This document shows positions 1 through 12,166 of a DNA stretch of 64,000 nucleotides, piece after piece (position 1 is the first letter of the stretch; each line of letters begins with the position of its first letter). This stretch comes from Atherix ibis (taxonomy: Eukaryota; Arthropoda; Insecta; Diptera; Athericidae). The position numbers were made by a program, and so were the translations under genes. A model generated the notes under the pieces. That model saw only the letters and a program-made list of their open reading frames with translations. It was not told the DNA's origin and ran no database searches. The stretch spans positions 50,853,920-50,917,919 of the forward strand of contig OY282606.1 of NCBI GenBank assembly GCA_958298945.1, given 5' to 3'.

Positions 1-621
1 TCCAAGACTCGATCCCAGTGGGCCGAGTTAAACGCATTCTTGATGTCCAAAAATACTTTTTGGAACCACCTTTCCATCTCTTTCCTGAGATGGCTTCCTT
101 TGCGATGTTCGTGATGAGTTGAAGCGCGTCGATGGTCGGATCTCCCCTTCCTAAATTCGAATTGGAATTCGGAAAGTTGAGGATCGATGTATTGCTCCAA
201 TCTGTCGGCCACTATCCGCTCCAAGTTCTTCCCGTCCGAATCCAGCATGCAAAGTGGACGATAGGATGCTGGTTCGTCCGGCGGTTTCTTCCCTTTTGGG
301 ATAAGAACCAATCTTTGATTCTTCCATCGAGTCGAAAATACGGCTTGCCGCAGGCAGGCGTCGTATATGCTTATGAACATGTCTGGCCTGGCGACAATTG
401 CAATCTTCAGTGCGATGTTGGGTATGCCGCTTGGTCCTGGTGCCTTGCCATTCTGCAATCTAGTGCAGGCCCTCGTGAGCTCTTCCATGGTCACTCCAGG
501 AATTTCAACTTCTTCACCCTCCGGGTTCTACTATTCTGTACAGCATGTCGGGACAGGTTGGTATTGTTGCGGGTAGGCTTTTAATCCTATGCATGACCGT
601 CTTATACGGTCTGCCCCACGC
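1..621 (-). pseudogene. R1-clade non-LTR retrotransposon, reverse transcriptase fragment
   Basis: Read on the minus strand from about 621 down to 1, the sequence encodes the linker and first part of a reverse transcriptase. Visible stretches are AWGRPYK, then PGVTMEELTRACTRLQNG, KAPGPSGIP, LVLIPKGKKPPDEP, ASYRPLCMLDSDGKNLERIV, and FLDIKNAFNSAHWDRVL near position 1. The order KAPGPSG, YRPL, FRKGRS, NAFNSA is that of R1/LOA-type LINEs, which reverse transcribe their own RNA at the target. At least one indel lies around 130-150, where the frame changes between FRKGRS and the following T-I-D-A-L, and another lies before FLDIKNAF. It runs off the left edge and abuts a mariner remnant at about 620. 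The same family may account for 7250-9460, in the same orientation. Confident about the RT; the exact clade is less certain. Confidence 0.85.
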
Positions 622-888
622 ACCTTCCGATTATCATTTGTTCCGGTCTCTACAAAAAAGATGGTAAAACGTTTAATTCAAATGTGAAGGTAAAAAATCA
701 CTTGGATCAGTTTTTTGCCAGCAAAGAACAAAAATTTTATGAGCATGGAATCATGCTACTACCAGAAAGATGGCAAAGGATATTAAATCAGACAGGACAA
801 TATTTAATTAAGTAAAAAATTAATTCACTATAAAAAAATCATATTTCATTTCTATAAAAAAAACGAAATTACTTTCCGAACAACCCAA
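620..888 (+). mobile_element. Family C (mellifera-type) mariner, 3' remnant
   Basis: This is the 3' end of a mariner transposon. The plus strand encodes APSDYHLFRSL, KTFNSN, KNHLDQFFASKEQKFYEHG and IMLLPERWQRILNQTGQ, ending in a TAA stop at about 812. It matches the C-terminus of the second family C copy at 28463-29857 almost word for word. SDYHLF carries the third catalytic aspartate of the DD34D triad. After the stop comes a short 3' UTR and then the terminal inverted repeat acgaaattactttccgaaca, finishing with accca and a TA at 889-890. The 5' half is missing and replaced directly by R1 RT sequence. Confidence 0.85.
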
Positions 889-2598
889 TAACATTTTATA
901 TTTTAAATTTTTTTTTTCTTAGGCTATTCGAAACAAAAAATCATTCTATTATTCCAAAACAAAAATACACAAAAACAAACCAATTTTGCTAAGATTTTTC
1001 CATTAATTCCATAGTTTTAACAGATATAGACTTTTTAGCAAAAGAAAATTTTATTTAAATAATTAACAGCATTTTTGAGATCTTTAAAGTAAAATGACAT
1101 TCCTAAGATTCCATCTAAGTGAGTGATTGGATAACTAATTCCTGAGTAGTACTAAAAATGGTGCTTTAAAAGACCTAAAAAATTGGATAATCTTGACTAG
1201 TCTATGGTAGAACTATGTAATTATATGACCAATTTAATTACAAGACTAAATAATAATGAAAATTTGTCTACTTTTACTGCTGCATTATTTTCACAATAAA
1301 AATAATAAAAAACAGCAACTTTAAACACCAATTTTTAACAATCAAACATTTTGGTTTGTTTTGATAATTGAAAGTTCTTTTTAAAAATTCTTTTTCTATT
1401 AAGGATAATTTTCTTTAAAAAATTTATACTTTTTCATAACAAATAATGTTTATTTTCAAATAAATTTCCATAATTTTTGTTTTACAAAAACTATTATTTA
1501 TGAATATAAATTTTAGAAAGATTTTCTATTTATATTTTCTTATAAAAAAAAATAAAAACATAAATAAAAATCTAAAATCCATAATTTTTTTCCCTTGCAA
1601 TTTTGATTATTTAAAGCGGATTGTACCATCTAAATTGTTTTGGCAGACAGAAAAATTGCTCGCAATGAACCGCGAATCATTTATATGATAATAAGCAAGA
1701 AAAATGAACAATTTTATTCTATGAGAAATATTATTCATGTGGGGCTATAGAAAGAAATAGTTTCTTTCCCTCGGTTACTGTTCATTATTATCTTTAAGCT
1801 ATAATAAAGTTTGGGGTTGCTAACATCAGAATAGGAATGAGTATTTCTGAAAATTTGAATAATAGAAATGAACGCATTCGATATGAAAGAAAGAAATAAA
1901 TTAATATTTACATATTTATTTACACTTAAAAATTTTTTTTCCTCTTTTATACTTTAAGTTAAAATTTTAATAAAAATTCTATTGACTTTAAAAATATACT
2001 CAATTGAATAATATTTTAATAAAACAAAATATTTGCCAATAAGTTCCTATAATTTTATATAACTCAAAGCGACATTCATGTTTGTTTTGATATTAGACTG
2101 TCCTTTTTAAATTTATATTCATAAATATTTTTTAATTAAAATAAATAATTATAATAAAATTATTATACGAAAAATCATTAACAGTTAAATTGTTAACATA
2201 TTAGTTATTAACAACTCTTTCTACTAAAAGGCAAATAAGTTTTTTTTAGAAAATTTCATAAAAATATTTAAATGGCTCCAAGAATTTTAATTTAGCAGCC
2301 CTTGTATATTCTTGGGAGACTTGTATTTTATTGCAAACATCTTTTAACTATATTCGAAAAGGAATATCCTGAAGAATAATTGGTCTACAAATTACACGTA
2401 TGTAGATTCTGTTTATTGCATGCTATCATATTGCCCAAATTTTTATCATTGTTTCATCATTCGAATTAGGTACACATTAACACCTTCACTTTCGGAAAGT
2501 GGTGAAAATGCGATTGACAGCTAATGGTTAAAAATACAATAATTGTGGTAGATTCTTTTACAATTCTCTAGGCCGTGAGTGTATATGTAAATAATATA
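889..2598. other. AT-rich stretch without recognisable gene
   Basis: About 1.7 kb of very AT-rich DNA with homopolymer runs. The longest open frame (1500-1688) has the Lys/Asn/Ile composition of chance ORFs in AT-rich DNA. I see no repeat, RNA gene or transposon ends. Confidence 0.7.
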
Positions 2599-3765
2599 CC
2601 AGGTGCATAAGCTTAAATCCGCTGTTTTTTATTAAAAAAAAAACATGTTTTTATCATAGAAAGCAAAAATATGTTATGCAAAGTACTTGCCCATGGTAGC
2701 TTCACATTTTTCCCATCTCTCGGGCAATTTGTGGATACCACGCCAAAAAAATTCTTCTCTTTCGAGGCAAACCACTCATCAAGCCATTTTCGGACGTCTT
2801 CGTAAGAATCGAAGTGCTGCTCAGAGAACGCGTGGCCCATCTACGAAAACAGGTGGTAGTAGGAAGGGGCCAGATTTGGTTAATAAGCGGTGTGGGGTAG
2901 CAGTTCCCAGTTGAGTGTCGTGGAGGTGCAATTTGATCAGTTGTTGGTGGTAGCGGTGGGCATTGACAGTTTCACCAGGTTTCAACATCTCATAGTAGAC
3001 GATACCCTGCCGATCCCACCAAACGCACAGTATCGTCTTCGGTCCGAAGCGATTTGGTATTGGGGAAGATATTGATGGTTGGCCGGGATCAACTCACAAT
3101 TTCTTGCGTTTAGGATTCTCGAAATATATCCACTGTTCATCGCCTGTTAAAATCCGATGCAGGACTGACTTTCTTTTTTGTCTGGCGAGCAAGATTTCGC
3201 ATGTGTTTTGGCGTCGCTCCATCTGCCTATCGTTCAATTCATGCGGCATCCATTTTTCGATCTTTTCAATCTTCCCCATGGCATAAAAATGGCTGGTTGA
3301 GTAACAGCCAATTGCTCCAAGAGCATTTTTTGCGATTGGATATCGTCTTCGTCCAAAAGAGCCTGCAATTGATGGTCCTCAACCTTCCTAGACCTATTTT
3401 CACACTTCTTGAACCACAAGTCAAAATTGCCGTCTTTGAACCGACGAAACCAATCTCGGCATGTTGTTTCCGAGAAAGAACTGTCACCATAGGTCTCCAT
3501 AAGCATTCAATGCGATTCGGCAGTCGATTTCTTCAAATTGAAGCAGAAAAGCAGACTTTCCCGTATATGCTCTTTTTCTTGCACAAAACTAGATATGATT
3601 ACCAAAGGAAAAATGTATGTTGTTATACGAAATTGCTGACAATATGCACTGATTAATGTTGACAGATGTCAAACTCATAAAAAAAAGTAAGGCGTGCCCA
3701 TTGTAGCTTAATACACTTACTCACGTCAGTTATGACTAAACATTTAGGCTTTAAGCTTATACCTT
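2599..3765 (-). mobile_element. Family A (mauritiana/Mos1-type) mariner, internally deleted
   Basis: This is a minus-strand mariner with the family A terminal repeat ccaggtgcataagcttaaat at 2599, preceded by TA, and a decayed matching end near 3765. On the minus strand the transposase remnant reads SSFVQEKEH, a nonsense codon just before MLMETYGDSS, CRDWFRRFKDGNFDLW, KVEDHQLQALLDEDD, MPHELNDRQMERRQNTCEIL, LTGDEQWIYFENPKRKK, EMLKPGETVNAHRYHQQL and finally FDSYEDVRKWLDEWFASKEK. The order and motifs follow Mos1. A deletion at about 2915-2930 removes the region around the second catalytic Asp (HDNAPSH). The TGDEQW motif with the first catalytic Asp remains. With a stop, frameshifts and the deletion it is dead. 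Confidence 0.9.
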
Positions 3766-4077
3766 TAGTAATTGCAGTGGTATTTGAGAAGGATCTATCT
3801 CAAAAATGTTGTTATGCGATAGTGTTGAAGCTTCCATATTGAAAAATTTTAGCATTCAACTTAAAACCTTAACTAATTAGATTGTTCTGTCTCTTATGAT
3901 AATATTTAGGATCTTTTTTGTATATTATAATTATACGTGGTTCTCTTTTAGATAAACTTAAAATATAAGAAATAAGAGTTTTGTTCATAACTTTTGCTAC
4001 ACTTCACCGCTTACATTTTGATCTTCCGCTATCTTGAACAAATAATGAAAATTTGCCAATACAATAAATTCTAAATT
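3766..4077. other. Short AT-rich spacer
   Basis: About 310 bases between a family A and a family B mariner remnant. I see no coding potential or repeat here. Confidence 0.6.
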
Positions 4078-4310
4078 TTAAATTTCCGCGGGTTACGTAT
4101 ATTCGATTTCCAATTTTTTGTGGCGTTATATTGGTTCTCATGTCTCTCACTTATGCCGACAAATTCGGCAGTTTTGAATATTCAGTTAATTTTTGACAGC
4201 TGCTTTGCTTGCACGTATTTTGGCTCGTCTTCGATTTGTGCCCATTTCAAAGAATCTCTTTCGTGAACAAGAAAAAATCACAGCGGGCCAGATATGGGGA
4301 ATACTCGGAA
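4078..4310. mobile_element. Family B mariner, rearranged 5'-UTR / antisense C-terminus fragment
   Basis: 4078-4255 is the plus-strand 5' UTR of family B (aatttccgcgggttacgtat, then atgtctctcacttatgccga, then ttttgacagctgctttgctt). At about 4255, just past the decayed start codon region, it joins the antisense strand of the transposase C-terminus: tcgtgaacaagaaaaaatca and ccagatatggggaatac are the reverse complement of the PDLAPCDFFLFPKL region. A normal element never has these two pieces side by side in opposite orientation. The same junction occurs, reversed, at about 39395 and, shortened, at about 54785. Outer terminal repeats are missing on both sides. Confidence 0.8.
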
Positions 4311-7249
4311 GAGTTTTTTTCAATTGGCAAAATATCTCTCAAATGACACAACATGTGTTTTTCAACTAACAAAATATCTGTCATATTATACATGTCATTA
4401 CAGCTGTTAAATATAAAGTAGTAGAATATTAGTCATGAAGTCATTGAAGCCGTAGGACCAATTGTATGATTGATCTAAAATTTTTCACATCAGTTGCTCG
4501 TTTACAAACAAAATATTTGAATCTGAGGCGTAGATACAATATAAGATGTACGAAAAATCGATGCATCTTAAACAAGGTTCATTTGTTTGGTGCAGTTTAT
4601 GGCCTATTGGAATAGGCCATAAACAAGATGGCTCTATAATCTGCACCACACGTCAAAATGTCGGTTTGTTTGCAAGTAATCTCACGATATTGGGCACTAA
4701 GATCTTGTGCTTTAATACCGTTGGACTTTTTTTTAGGGCTATTTACCTAAAAATAAAAATGTATACTAATTATCCTAAGATTTATCATTCGACATTAATT
4801 AAAAAAACAATTAAAGACCCCTAAGAAACATCATTCGACAAGAAATTGACTTTTATTGGAAAAAATCATCGAACATTTCGACGTTCGGATGTGGGCCGGA
4901 AAACTGAGTCCGTGGTAGACATATTAATGATATTATTTTTTGTACATAATTGTAATAGATTCCTTTTATTCATTTTTACTTAAAAAAAAAATTGACGTTT
5001 GACGAGGTTATTCCTATAAAAATTTTAATGGCAGAGATTTATTTATTAAAAATTTTGATAAGAATTTGTAAGTGAACATGTGTTGAAAATAATATTTCGA
5101 CATATTTAATAATTTTCTTTTCTTTCAAGTTATTGAAATAGAAACAAACAATACCTTACAGTAAAATACTATTTGCCCTTTTATGAAAAAAAAAAACAGA
5201 TTTTCATAAGTTGCATGAAAGAAGAGACCTTGGAAAAAAATGGGAACAGGGTTACGTTTGTATTAAAACATAAAATAAAATACTAGCTTTTTGAGTGAGC
5301 TCTTAATCTATACGAAAATAATCTTAGCTTTTTTTTGGCAGAAAAAATAGCATAGAAGAAAAGGGAACATAAAATAAAATACTAGATTTTTGAGTGAGTA
5401 AACTCTTAATCTAGAAATAAAAATAATATAAACAAATATTCTTTTTTCTTTCCTGCCAAAAAAAATCCAGTTTATTTATTTCTAGATGAGAAAAAAAAAT
5501 CTCTCTTTGATTATAATCTTCTTATATTGTTGGACCTGTTAAATAATATATGGTAAAAAAAAAAAAAGATTCAGAATATGGCGAAATAGGAATTTTGTGG
5601 TGAATAGAATGAGTTGGAAATGGTAGTAGTTTTTTTTTTTTGAATAATTTTCTGTAAATAAAACTTGAAAGAAAATATGAACAAATTTTAAAAATAAATG
5701 TGTACGAAAGGTTAGAAAAAGAAAATGTTAAAAAAAAAACTGAAAAAACCAGACGATTTCGAAAGATGAAGAAAATTTTCGAAAAAGATCTCGTAATTCA
5801 TTTAACCGGTCAAAGGTGTGATTTCATGGCTCTCCTCCACCATTTTTATGACTGCTCAAATTTTATAATCTGATTCACCACCATTTTCTCTCTTTCTTTC
5901 TCAGTAATACGTGTATGTGAACGGTAAAGATACGCCAATACATATTAAAAATTTTATTCATAATACCTTCTTCCAATTTTCCCTCTTCTCTTGAAATTTC
6001 CCATAATTGAAAGGGAAGAGGGTATTTGGGTCCAGTGTTTGTCAGAGATAGTAGAGAGGAAAATGATATGAAGATAGATTATGGAAGAGTTTACCTCAAA
6101 AACAAAATACAAAAAAAAAACGTTGGCAAGGGGGAAGAAAGACGAAAAGGGATACGAAATACAACACGTTATTATGGGCTAAGGAATACAGCTTTTGATG
6201 TAAACAACGTTCATATACCTGCGGTCATAAATCTTCAGCTAAAATGTTATTCAGAAAATCTGTGATTTATATTTTTTCGGACCAAGTGCCCCATCAAATC
6301 TATTTTTTTCGTTTCTTTCTTTCACTTTTTTCTCTCATTTTGTAAAATAAAAACATTGGAATTTGTTTTCTTCTTTATTTTCTTGACTGACATACCAGTA
6401 ATAAAGTATTTTTAACAAAGTTCAGTTAAGACGAAGAGAACAGAAAATAAAAGTAGGAATAAAACATAAAGAAAAAGAAAAAGGTAAAATATTAAAGGTG
6501 ATAAGTATTGTAGTAATAAGAATATTTGGTAGAATGGAAAAAAAGGGTGCGAAAGTGAAGGAATTTTAATACGGAAATAGAAATATTGTGGTAATTTAAA
6601 TATGCAAAATATAAATGGAAAGAAAAGCAAACATTTTAAATTTGATGATAATTAAAATTATATCTTAAAGTATTTACACTAAGAAAGAAGCATAACTGAA
6701 AAGTATATAAAATAAATGCGACTAAAAAAGTTGACATAAAAATTATAAAAGAGAAAGCAGAATTATTTTCGCCTTTAGAAAAGAAAATTGATTTCTCAAA
6801 CAGGTCGAAAATTAAAAAAAAAATGTCTTTGCTTGATAAGAAGTTTATAGAAGTCACTATTAAGTATGGTGAAATTCTTCGTGATAATACGACGAAGGAA
6901 AAAGATATTTTTTCCAAAACTTAGTTTGCTTGAAAAGGACTCACAAAAGAAATTATTGAATTAAAGGGCTTCATGATATATAGAATCGTTTTCTATAAAA
7001 ATAATTATGGGTAAATTGATAATTTGGAAGAATCCATGTAAATGTTAAATGGATCCGTCACTATTGGTACATTGAGAGAAGTTTCTAAAAAGTTGGCGTT
7101 AGTTAATAATTCTTAGAAATTTTGTTTAGCAGAATTTAGGAGAGAAACCACCTATGAAAATTCAACTGATAATGTTGACAAGGTTGCTCCTTGAAAAGTT
7201 CAGCATTGGATGGAATTATCGTGTATTGGAGATACTGATCCATAAAGAG
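4311..7249. other. AT-rich, purine/pyrimidine-skewed spacer
   Basis: Nearly 3 kb of low-complexity A/T-rich DNA. It holds a direct repeat (5268-5310 and 5367-5413) and a small inverted repeat (5410-5421 with 5475-5486). Open frames here, such as the minus-strand 6636-6917, are hydrophobic or lysine-rich chance frames. Around 6820-6920 the plus strand could encode about 30 residues from an ATG, but I cannot assign it. Confidence 0.6.
5268..5413. repeat. Direct repeat pair, about 45 bp, 99 bp apart
   Basis: 5268-5310 (acataaaataaaatactag, then tttttgagtgag, then ctcttaatcta) recurs at 5367-5413, with one substitution and a 4-base insertion (taaa). This is too long to be chance in this composition. 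It is probably a local duplication. Confidence 0.7.
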
Positions 7250-7767
7250 TGTGTGATTTTTACCCACCTCTGTTTTCTGCAAATATTACTCCCCATGGCA
7301 TCAGCGTCAGGTATTCCTTCGTGAGGAATAGACTAACTTCAAGTCTGTTTTCCTATTTAGCCTGCCCTTTTTCCATTCTTTCTTCTTGGCATACTGGGTA
7401 TGCGTATTCAGCTACCGCATCTTATCATCCTCGCGGTATTATCATTTGTGTGTTATAATGCGCTTCTGGGACGCTAAAGCGTGGACAGTGGTAGATATGT
7501 TCTGCATGCTGGATTATGGGTCGACTGTTAGCATAAACTTCCACCTTAAAGCGATATAGATATGTCCTAAAGCACCTATGTCCTTTGAGAAATTGGGCCA
7601 TATAGTGGTCCACTTCTTCAGAGTCTCTTTCGTTTCACGTAGCAATGTTGGAAATTAGATGATGCTTCCATCTTCCTTTAATAGATAAATCCCAGTCTCA
7701 CTGCCATCTTGCCGCTGTCTCATTTCTTTTCTCCCTGCTAGCGGTCCCTCATGTCGTCGATGATATA

Positions 7768-9005
7768 CCAGGTGTATAAGCTTAAATCCGCTGTTTTTAT
7801 TCAAAAAAAACACATGTTTTTTTTTCATAGAAAGCAAAAACAAATTTATTCAAAGTCGATTGCCCTCGCTAGCTACACATTTTTCCCATCTCTCGGGCAA
7901 TTTGTGGATACCACGCCAAAAAAATTCCTTCTCTTTCGAGGCAAACCACTTATTAAGCCATTTTCGGACGTCTTCGTAAGAATCGAAGTGCTGCTCAGCG
8001 AGCGCGTGGCCCATCGACGAAAACAGGTGGTAGTCGGAAGGGGCCAGATCTGGTGAATAAGAGGGATGGGGTAGCACATCCCAGTTGAGTGTCTACAAGT
8101 AGTTTCGGACCATTTTTGTTGTCGTGGAGGAAAATCATCTTGTCATGTCTTTGTTGATAATCCGTCCTTTTTTCACGCAGATCACGATGCAATTTGATCA
8201 GTTGTTGGTGGTAGCGGTGGGTATTGACAGTTTCGCCAGGTTTCAACATCTCATAGTAGACAATACACTGCTGATACCACCAAACGCACAGCATCGCCTT
8301 CCGTCCGAAGCGATTTGGCCTTGGGGAAGATATTGATGGTTGGCCGGGATAAACCCACGATTTCTTGCATTTAGGATTCTCGAAATATATTCACTTTCTA
8401 TCGCCTGTCACAATCCGATACAGAAACGACTTTCTTTTTTGTCTGTCGAGCAAGATTTCACATGTGTTTTGGCGTCGCTCCATCTGCCTATCGTTCAATT
8501 CATGCGGTACCCATTTTCCGATCTTTTAAATCTTCTCCATGGCATGCAGACGGATGGAAATGGCTGGTTGAGTAACACCCAATTGCTCCGCGATCATTTT
8601 TTGCGATTGGGTATCGTCTTCGTCCAAAAGAGCCTGCAATTGATGGTCCTCAACCTTCCTGGGCCGATTTTCACGCCTCTTGTCTCACAAATCAAAATTA
8701 CCGTCTTTGAACCAACGAAACCAATCTCGGCACGTTGTTTCCGATAAAGCACTGTCACCATAGGCCTCCATAAGCATTCGATGCGATTTGGCAACTGATT
8801 TCAGTTGATCTTTTTCTGGCACAAAACTAGACATTATTACCAAAGGAAAAATGTAATTTGTTGTACGAAATTGCTGATAATGTGCATTGGTTAATGTTGA
8901 CAGATGTCAAACTCTTAAAATGAATGTACGGCGTGTCCATAGTAGCTTAATTCGCTCACTTACGCCATCTATGACCAAACAGCGAATTTAAGCTTATACA
9001 CCTAG
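7768..9005 (-). mobile_element. Family A mariner nested in the R1-clade element
   Basis: The element is delimited by ccaggtgtataagcttaaat at 7768 (after TA 7766-7767) and by the inverted copy ending at about 9005 (before TA 9006-9007). At about 1.24 kb it is close to the roughly 1.28 kb expected for Mos1-type mariners. It lies in the minus orientation, the same as the surrounding R1-clade ORF. Since it interrupts that ORF, it arrived after the retrotransposon. Confidence 0.92.
7850..8834 (-). pseudogene. Family A mariner transposase, broken
   Basis: This is the DD34D transposase that would cut and paste the element. The start context is ATG-S-S-F-V-P-E-K at 8834. A deletion then removes most of EHMREALLFCFNLKK, so the protein jumps to KSVAKSHRMLMEAYGD. 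Later pieces are ENPKCKK, LCVWWYQQCIVYYEMLKPGE, TVNTHRYHQQLIKLHRDLRE, IFLHDNKNG, APSDYHLFSSMGHALAEQHF and DVRKWLNKWFASKEKEFFW. The second catalytic Asp (HDN) and the third (SDYHLF) are visible, but the histidine after HDNAPS is lost to a deletion. A one-base insertion alters the last residues to GNRL. Confidence 0.85.
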
Positions 9006-9460
9006 TATTCTGCCTGTTTCATCTGCCAAAAGCTTGATTGGCGGCAAACTAAGAATAACAGATCGAGACTGGAAGTGTACTTCAACGATATATGGCCATC
9101 ACCTGACACTTGTACGATTTTGTCATTACAGCTTCTGTCAAGATGGGGTTTACGTAGAGTATCATAAAGCTAATGACTGTGGAAAGGAGCCTGCGTCGGC
9201 TCTGTCTGGGCCCTCCACGGTTAGGCATGATTACTGCTAAGGCGTTCACAACCTGACTTGCGTTTTCATAAGCGATTCGCAGATGTTCGCTAAAGCTCAA
9301 TCTGGCATCTATCTGAACTTCCGGATATGGTATTCATGGCTGCGAAATAGTATCGCAATCACCGATGGTGAGGGTAATAGTATCCTGGTTATAGTATACG
9401 TACTATCTCTGTTTTCTTTCCGCAAGATCCAGATCCATTGATGATATCAGTACCGGATAA

Positions 9461-11472
9461 TATGGCCTTCCTGTCTTAAAATCATTAAGCGCCGCATATA
9501 GTGTTTAAGCAAAACTACGAGTATTATACACATACATATGGTGAGACACCTTAGGAAACTTAAATTTGTTTTTTTTTTTGCGATTACGTTAAAGATCTTT
9601 TATTTTTGGTTATTCTACAATAATATTTGGTCATTGGAAATATTGTGTATATTATTAAAAAAAAAGATACATCGGATATCGAAAGAATGTCAACGCAAAA
9701 TCTATCATGTCACTGCAATAATAATAATAATAAAAATAAGAAAATTGTCCATAAGAAAATCTATTAGTTTAAGAAAACAATTAAAATAAAAAAGACTCTG
9801 TAACTTCTAAAATTCTTATTGGGTGGTTATTTCATCTTGGTTAAATTATTTTTTGGAGATTAATCAAACATGACAGACATGATAAAAGTTCTCCCAAAAT
9901 ACAAAATGAAAATGAAAAAAAAATTTATTAACAGTCGTCCCCTTTTTTCATTTTAGATGACAAGATGTAAAAAATTAACCACTTACACGGAGTGTAAGAA
10001 AAAAAAGGAAAAACTAAATAAAAAATTAGTCAGTGTTAAAAAATAATAAAGGATTAAAAAAATCAGAAGGAAAAATATTATTTTCATGTGTTCAAAGGCG
10101 GTCTCAATTTTTCTTTTGTAGACTCGGTCCAATAATTCGCCTGCGTATATTGCTATCTACCTACTTACCCACGTTACCCGGCATTGTGCTCAAGGTGAGG
10201 TGTACGGACATGCCCGCTGGTGTTCCGAACCTTTTTACTCTCCACATATTCGTACCACATTCATTAGCCTTCACCATTCATTATAAAATTTCTTATGGTC
10301 TGATTGCTCATATCTATCTGTCCCTGTTGTCGTTGGTTTTTTTCTTTCTCTATAGTTTTCGTACCTTTACACGCAGAAGATATTTTTTTTTGGGTGTGTC
10401 AAGTTATGTTTTGATTTTTGTTGTTGTATCCATTCTGACTTTTTTTTGGACATTTGTCACAAATTAATCATGTTCTTATTTCCAGTGATATATGCTGGCA
10501 GTTGTGGTAATAAAATTAAGGAAAATCTCACTCTACGTGCATGATGGCATCGAATATTATTGCAGTAAAGTCTTAAACTTTGTTGCAACACGGAATTTCT
10601 TGTTTAAGGTTAGGTTGTTTTTATTTTATCCCAATTTGTGTTTGTTAGTTTTAATTTTTTTTTTCAATTTATTTTATTTGTCGTATGTGTACGATGATTG
10701 TGGTAGAACGATGGTAGTTTATGGTGTCAGCGAAGGCGGGACGATTATGGCAAAAATGGTAAATGGCGGGTGTTAGTTTGGTGGAAATTGTGATTATTGT
10801 GATCATGACTAATTATAATATATAGAAAATGGTATTGTAGTTCTCTAGATGATATTAATTGATTCATGATTGCTCAAAACATTTATTTATATTATAAATT
10901 TTCAAAAAAATTTTAATAATATTTTAAGGGGATTTTGAAATTCAAATATTCAATTTATCTGATTATGAACAATTTGACTTAGATTTTTTTTAGAATTCAT
11001 ATGTTTAGCTAATAAAACTAATTTAGACAGGAGTAAATGCCCACAATAAGGATTATTTGTGCCTTTTTTATAAATCTATAAAGAAGGCGCAATTGACAAA
11101 TACGTGAAGTATTTCGCCAAAGGGTGAAAGAGGCATAAAATTTTTTCTTATCATAAATATTAAAAATTAGTATGCAGTTTTGATAAAAATCACGCATTTT
11201 TCAATAACAATTTGATAGCAAAAAAAATAGTAGAAGAGAAGTGAGGATAACTTCTAAAAAAATATCTTATTTTTCTACTGATAATTTTAGGAATGAAATA
11301 TTTAAAAGCCTTTAATTGTAGTATTAGAAGGTATATTTAGTAACACATTTTGTTTGTTTGCTTTTATATAAAAATCTTTCAGATCCCACGTCCATGAGGG
11401 CATTAAGAATCTTCAAATTTTGTGTGGCTGCGCGTTACTAGTTTCTTAAGCATAGTGGATCTTTTATTGATA
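9461..11472. other. AT-rich spacer, no supported gene
   Basis: About 2 kb. An (AAT)n run lies at about 9718-9733. The 144-codon plus-strand frame at 10033-10467 is strongly hydrophobic in its second half (runs of Leu, Phe, Ile and Val from T-rich DNA). It has no recognisable domain and no start context better than chance, so I do not call it a gene. Confidence 0.55.
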
Positions 11473-12166
11473 CGAGGTCTGTTCAAAAGCTGTCGTGAAT
11501 TTTGTGTTTTTTTCAAAAATTATTTATTGTTTTCATCAATATCTATTTTGCTCCCCTTCAAAGTAATCGCCATCAGATATTAAAATTGTTTTTTGTAATC
11601 TTGTTCAGCTCCTCCTTCGATGGCGTCTTTATCTCATCAATCATAGCATAGCTTTCATGGGGCTCTTCAGTTTCGGGAACAAGAAAAAGTCACAGGGGGC
11701 CAGATCTGAAGAATACGGTAGCTGCGGCATTATTAGTGTGTTGTTTTTGGCCAAAAATGGCAAAAGCCAATTTTTGTTCTTTCACAAATCCGGGCGTGAT
11801 GCACCACGCCGCTGCATTCGAAGAAAACTGTAGGCAAAATCTTCACATCTTCTCGGCTCTCTGAGAACATTTTGTACTACTGATAAACGTTGCTTCAGTC
11901 CAAGGTAGCTTCACCATATACAACAGGCAGCATTCAGAATGTGTCCGCGCAATTAATTTTCTTTTCACACAAAATTTGATACAGATTTTTTGATCCATTT
12001 TTTGGAATGGGCAAAAATCGAAGACGAGCCAAAACACGTGCAAGCTAAGCAACTGTCAAAAATTAACTGATCATTCAAAATGGCCGAACTTGTTGGCATA
12101 AGTGAAAATCTTATATACGTAACCCGCGAAAATTCAAAATTGGCGCTACTTTTTGAACAGATTTCG
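11473..12166 (-). mobile_element. Family B mariner, internally deleted
   Basis: Minus-strand copy with cgaggtctgttcaaaagctg at 11473 (TA 11471-11472) and the matching decayed end near 12166. Minus-strand coding pieces include the HTH start MDQKICIKFCVKRKLIART, VVQNVLREPRR and, towards the C-terminus, antisense of FFLFPKLKSPMK. The middle of the transposase, including the first two catalytic Asp regions, is deleted: KVLLT-like sequence joins directly to the REDVN region at about 11845. At 694 bp it is about half of full length (the 15264 copy is 1262 bp). Confidence 0.85.

Larger units (their letters stand above)
7250..9460 (-). pseudogene. R1-clade retrotransposon, C-terminal part, split by a mariner
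   Basis: The minus strand, after removing the family A mariner at 7768-9005, encodes the end of an R1-type ORF2. The upstream part (9460-9006) gives GDCDTISQP, YPEVQIDARLSFSEHLR, ASQVVNALAVIMPNRGGPRQ and SRRRLLSTV, then LPPIKLLADETGR. The downstream part (7767-7250) gives YHRRHEGPLAGRKEMRQRQD, GSETG, DHYMAQFLKGHRCFRTYLYR and AEHIYHCPRF, the cysteine/histidine region near the C-terminus of R1-like proteins. Both halves read as one protein with the transposon excised at its TA. Stops and frameshifts show it is dead. The 3' limit near 7250 is approximate. Confidence 0.8.

Noticed and set aside
132..584. 150-codon plus-strand ORF
   Set aside because: It is the antisense shadow of the R1-clade RT, which gives clear RT motifs on the minus strand.
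6636..6917. 93-codon minus-strand ORF
   Set aside because: Phe/Ser/Ile-rich frame from A-rich plus-strand DNA, with no motif.
10033..10467. 144-codon ORF with a hydrophobic C-terminal half, a possible membrane protein
   Set aside because: T-rich DNA produces Leu/Phe runs. There is no recognisable domain, no splice context and an unremarkable start.
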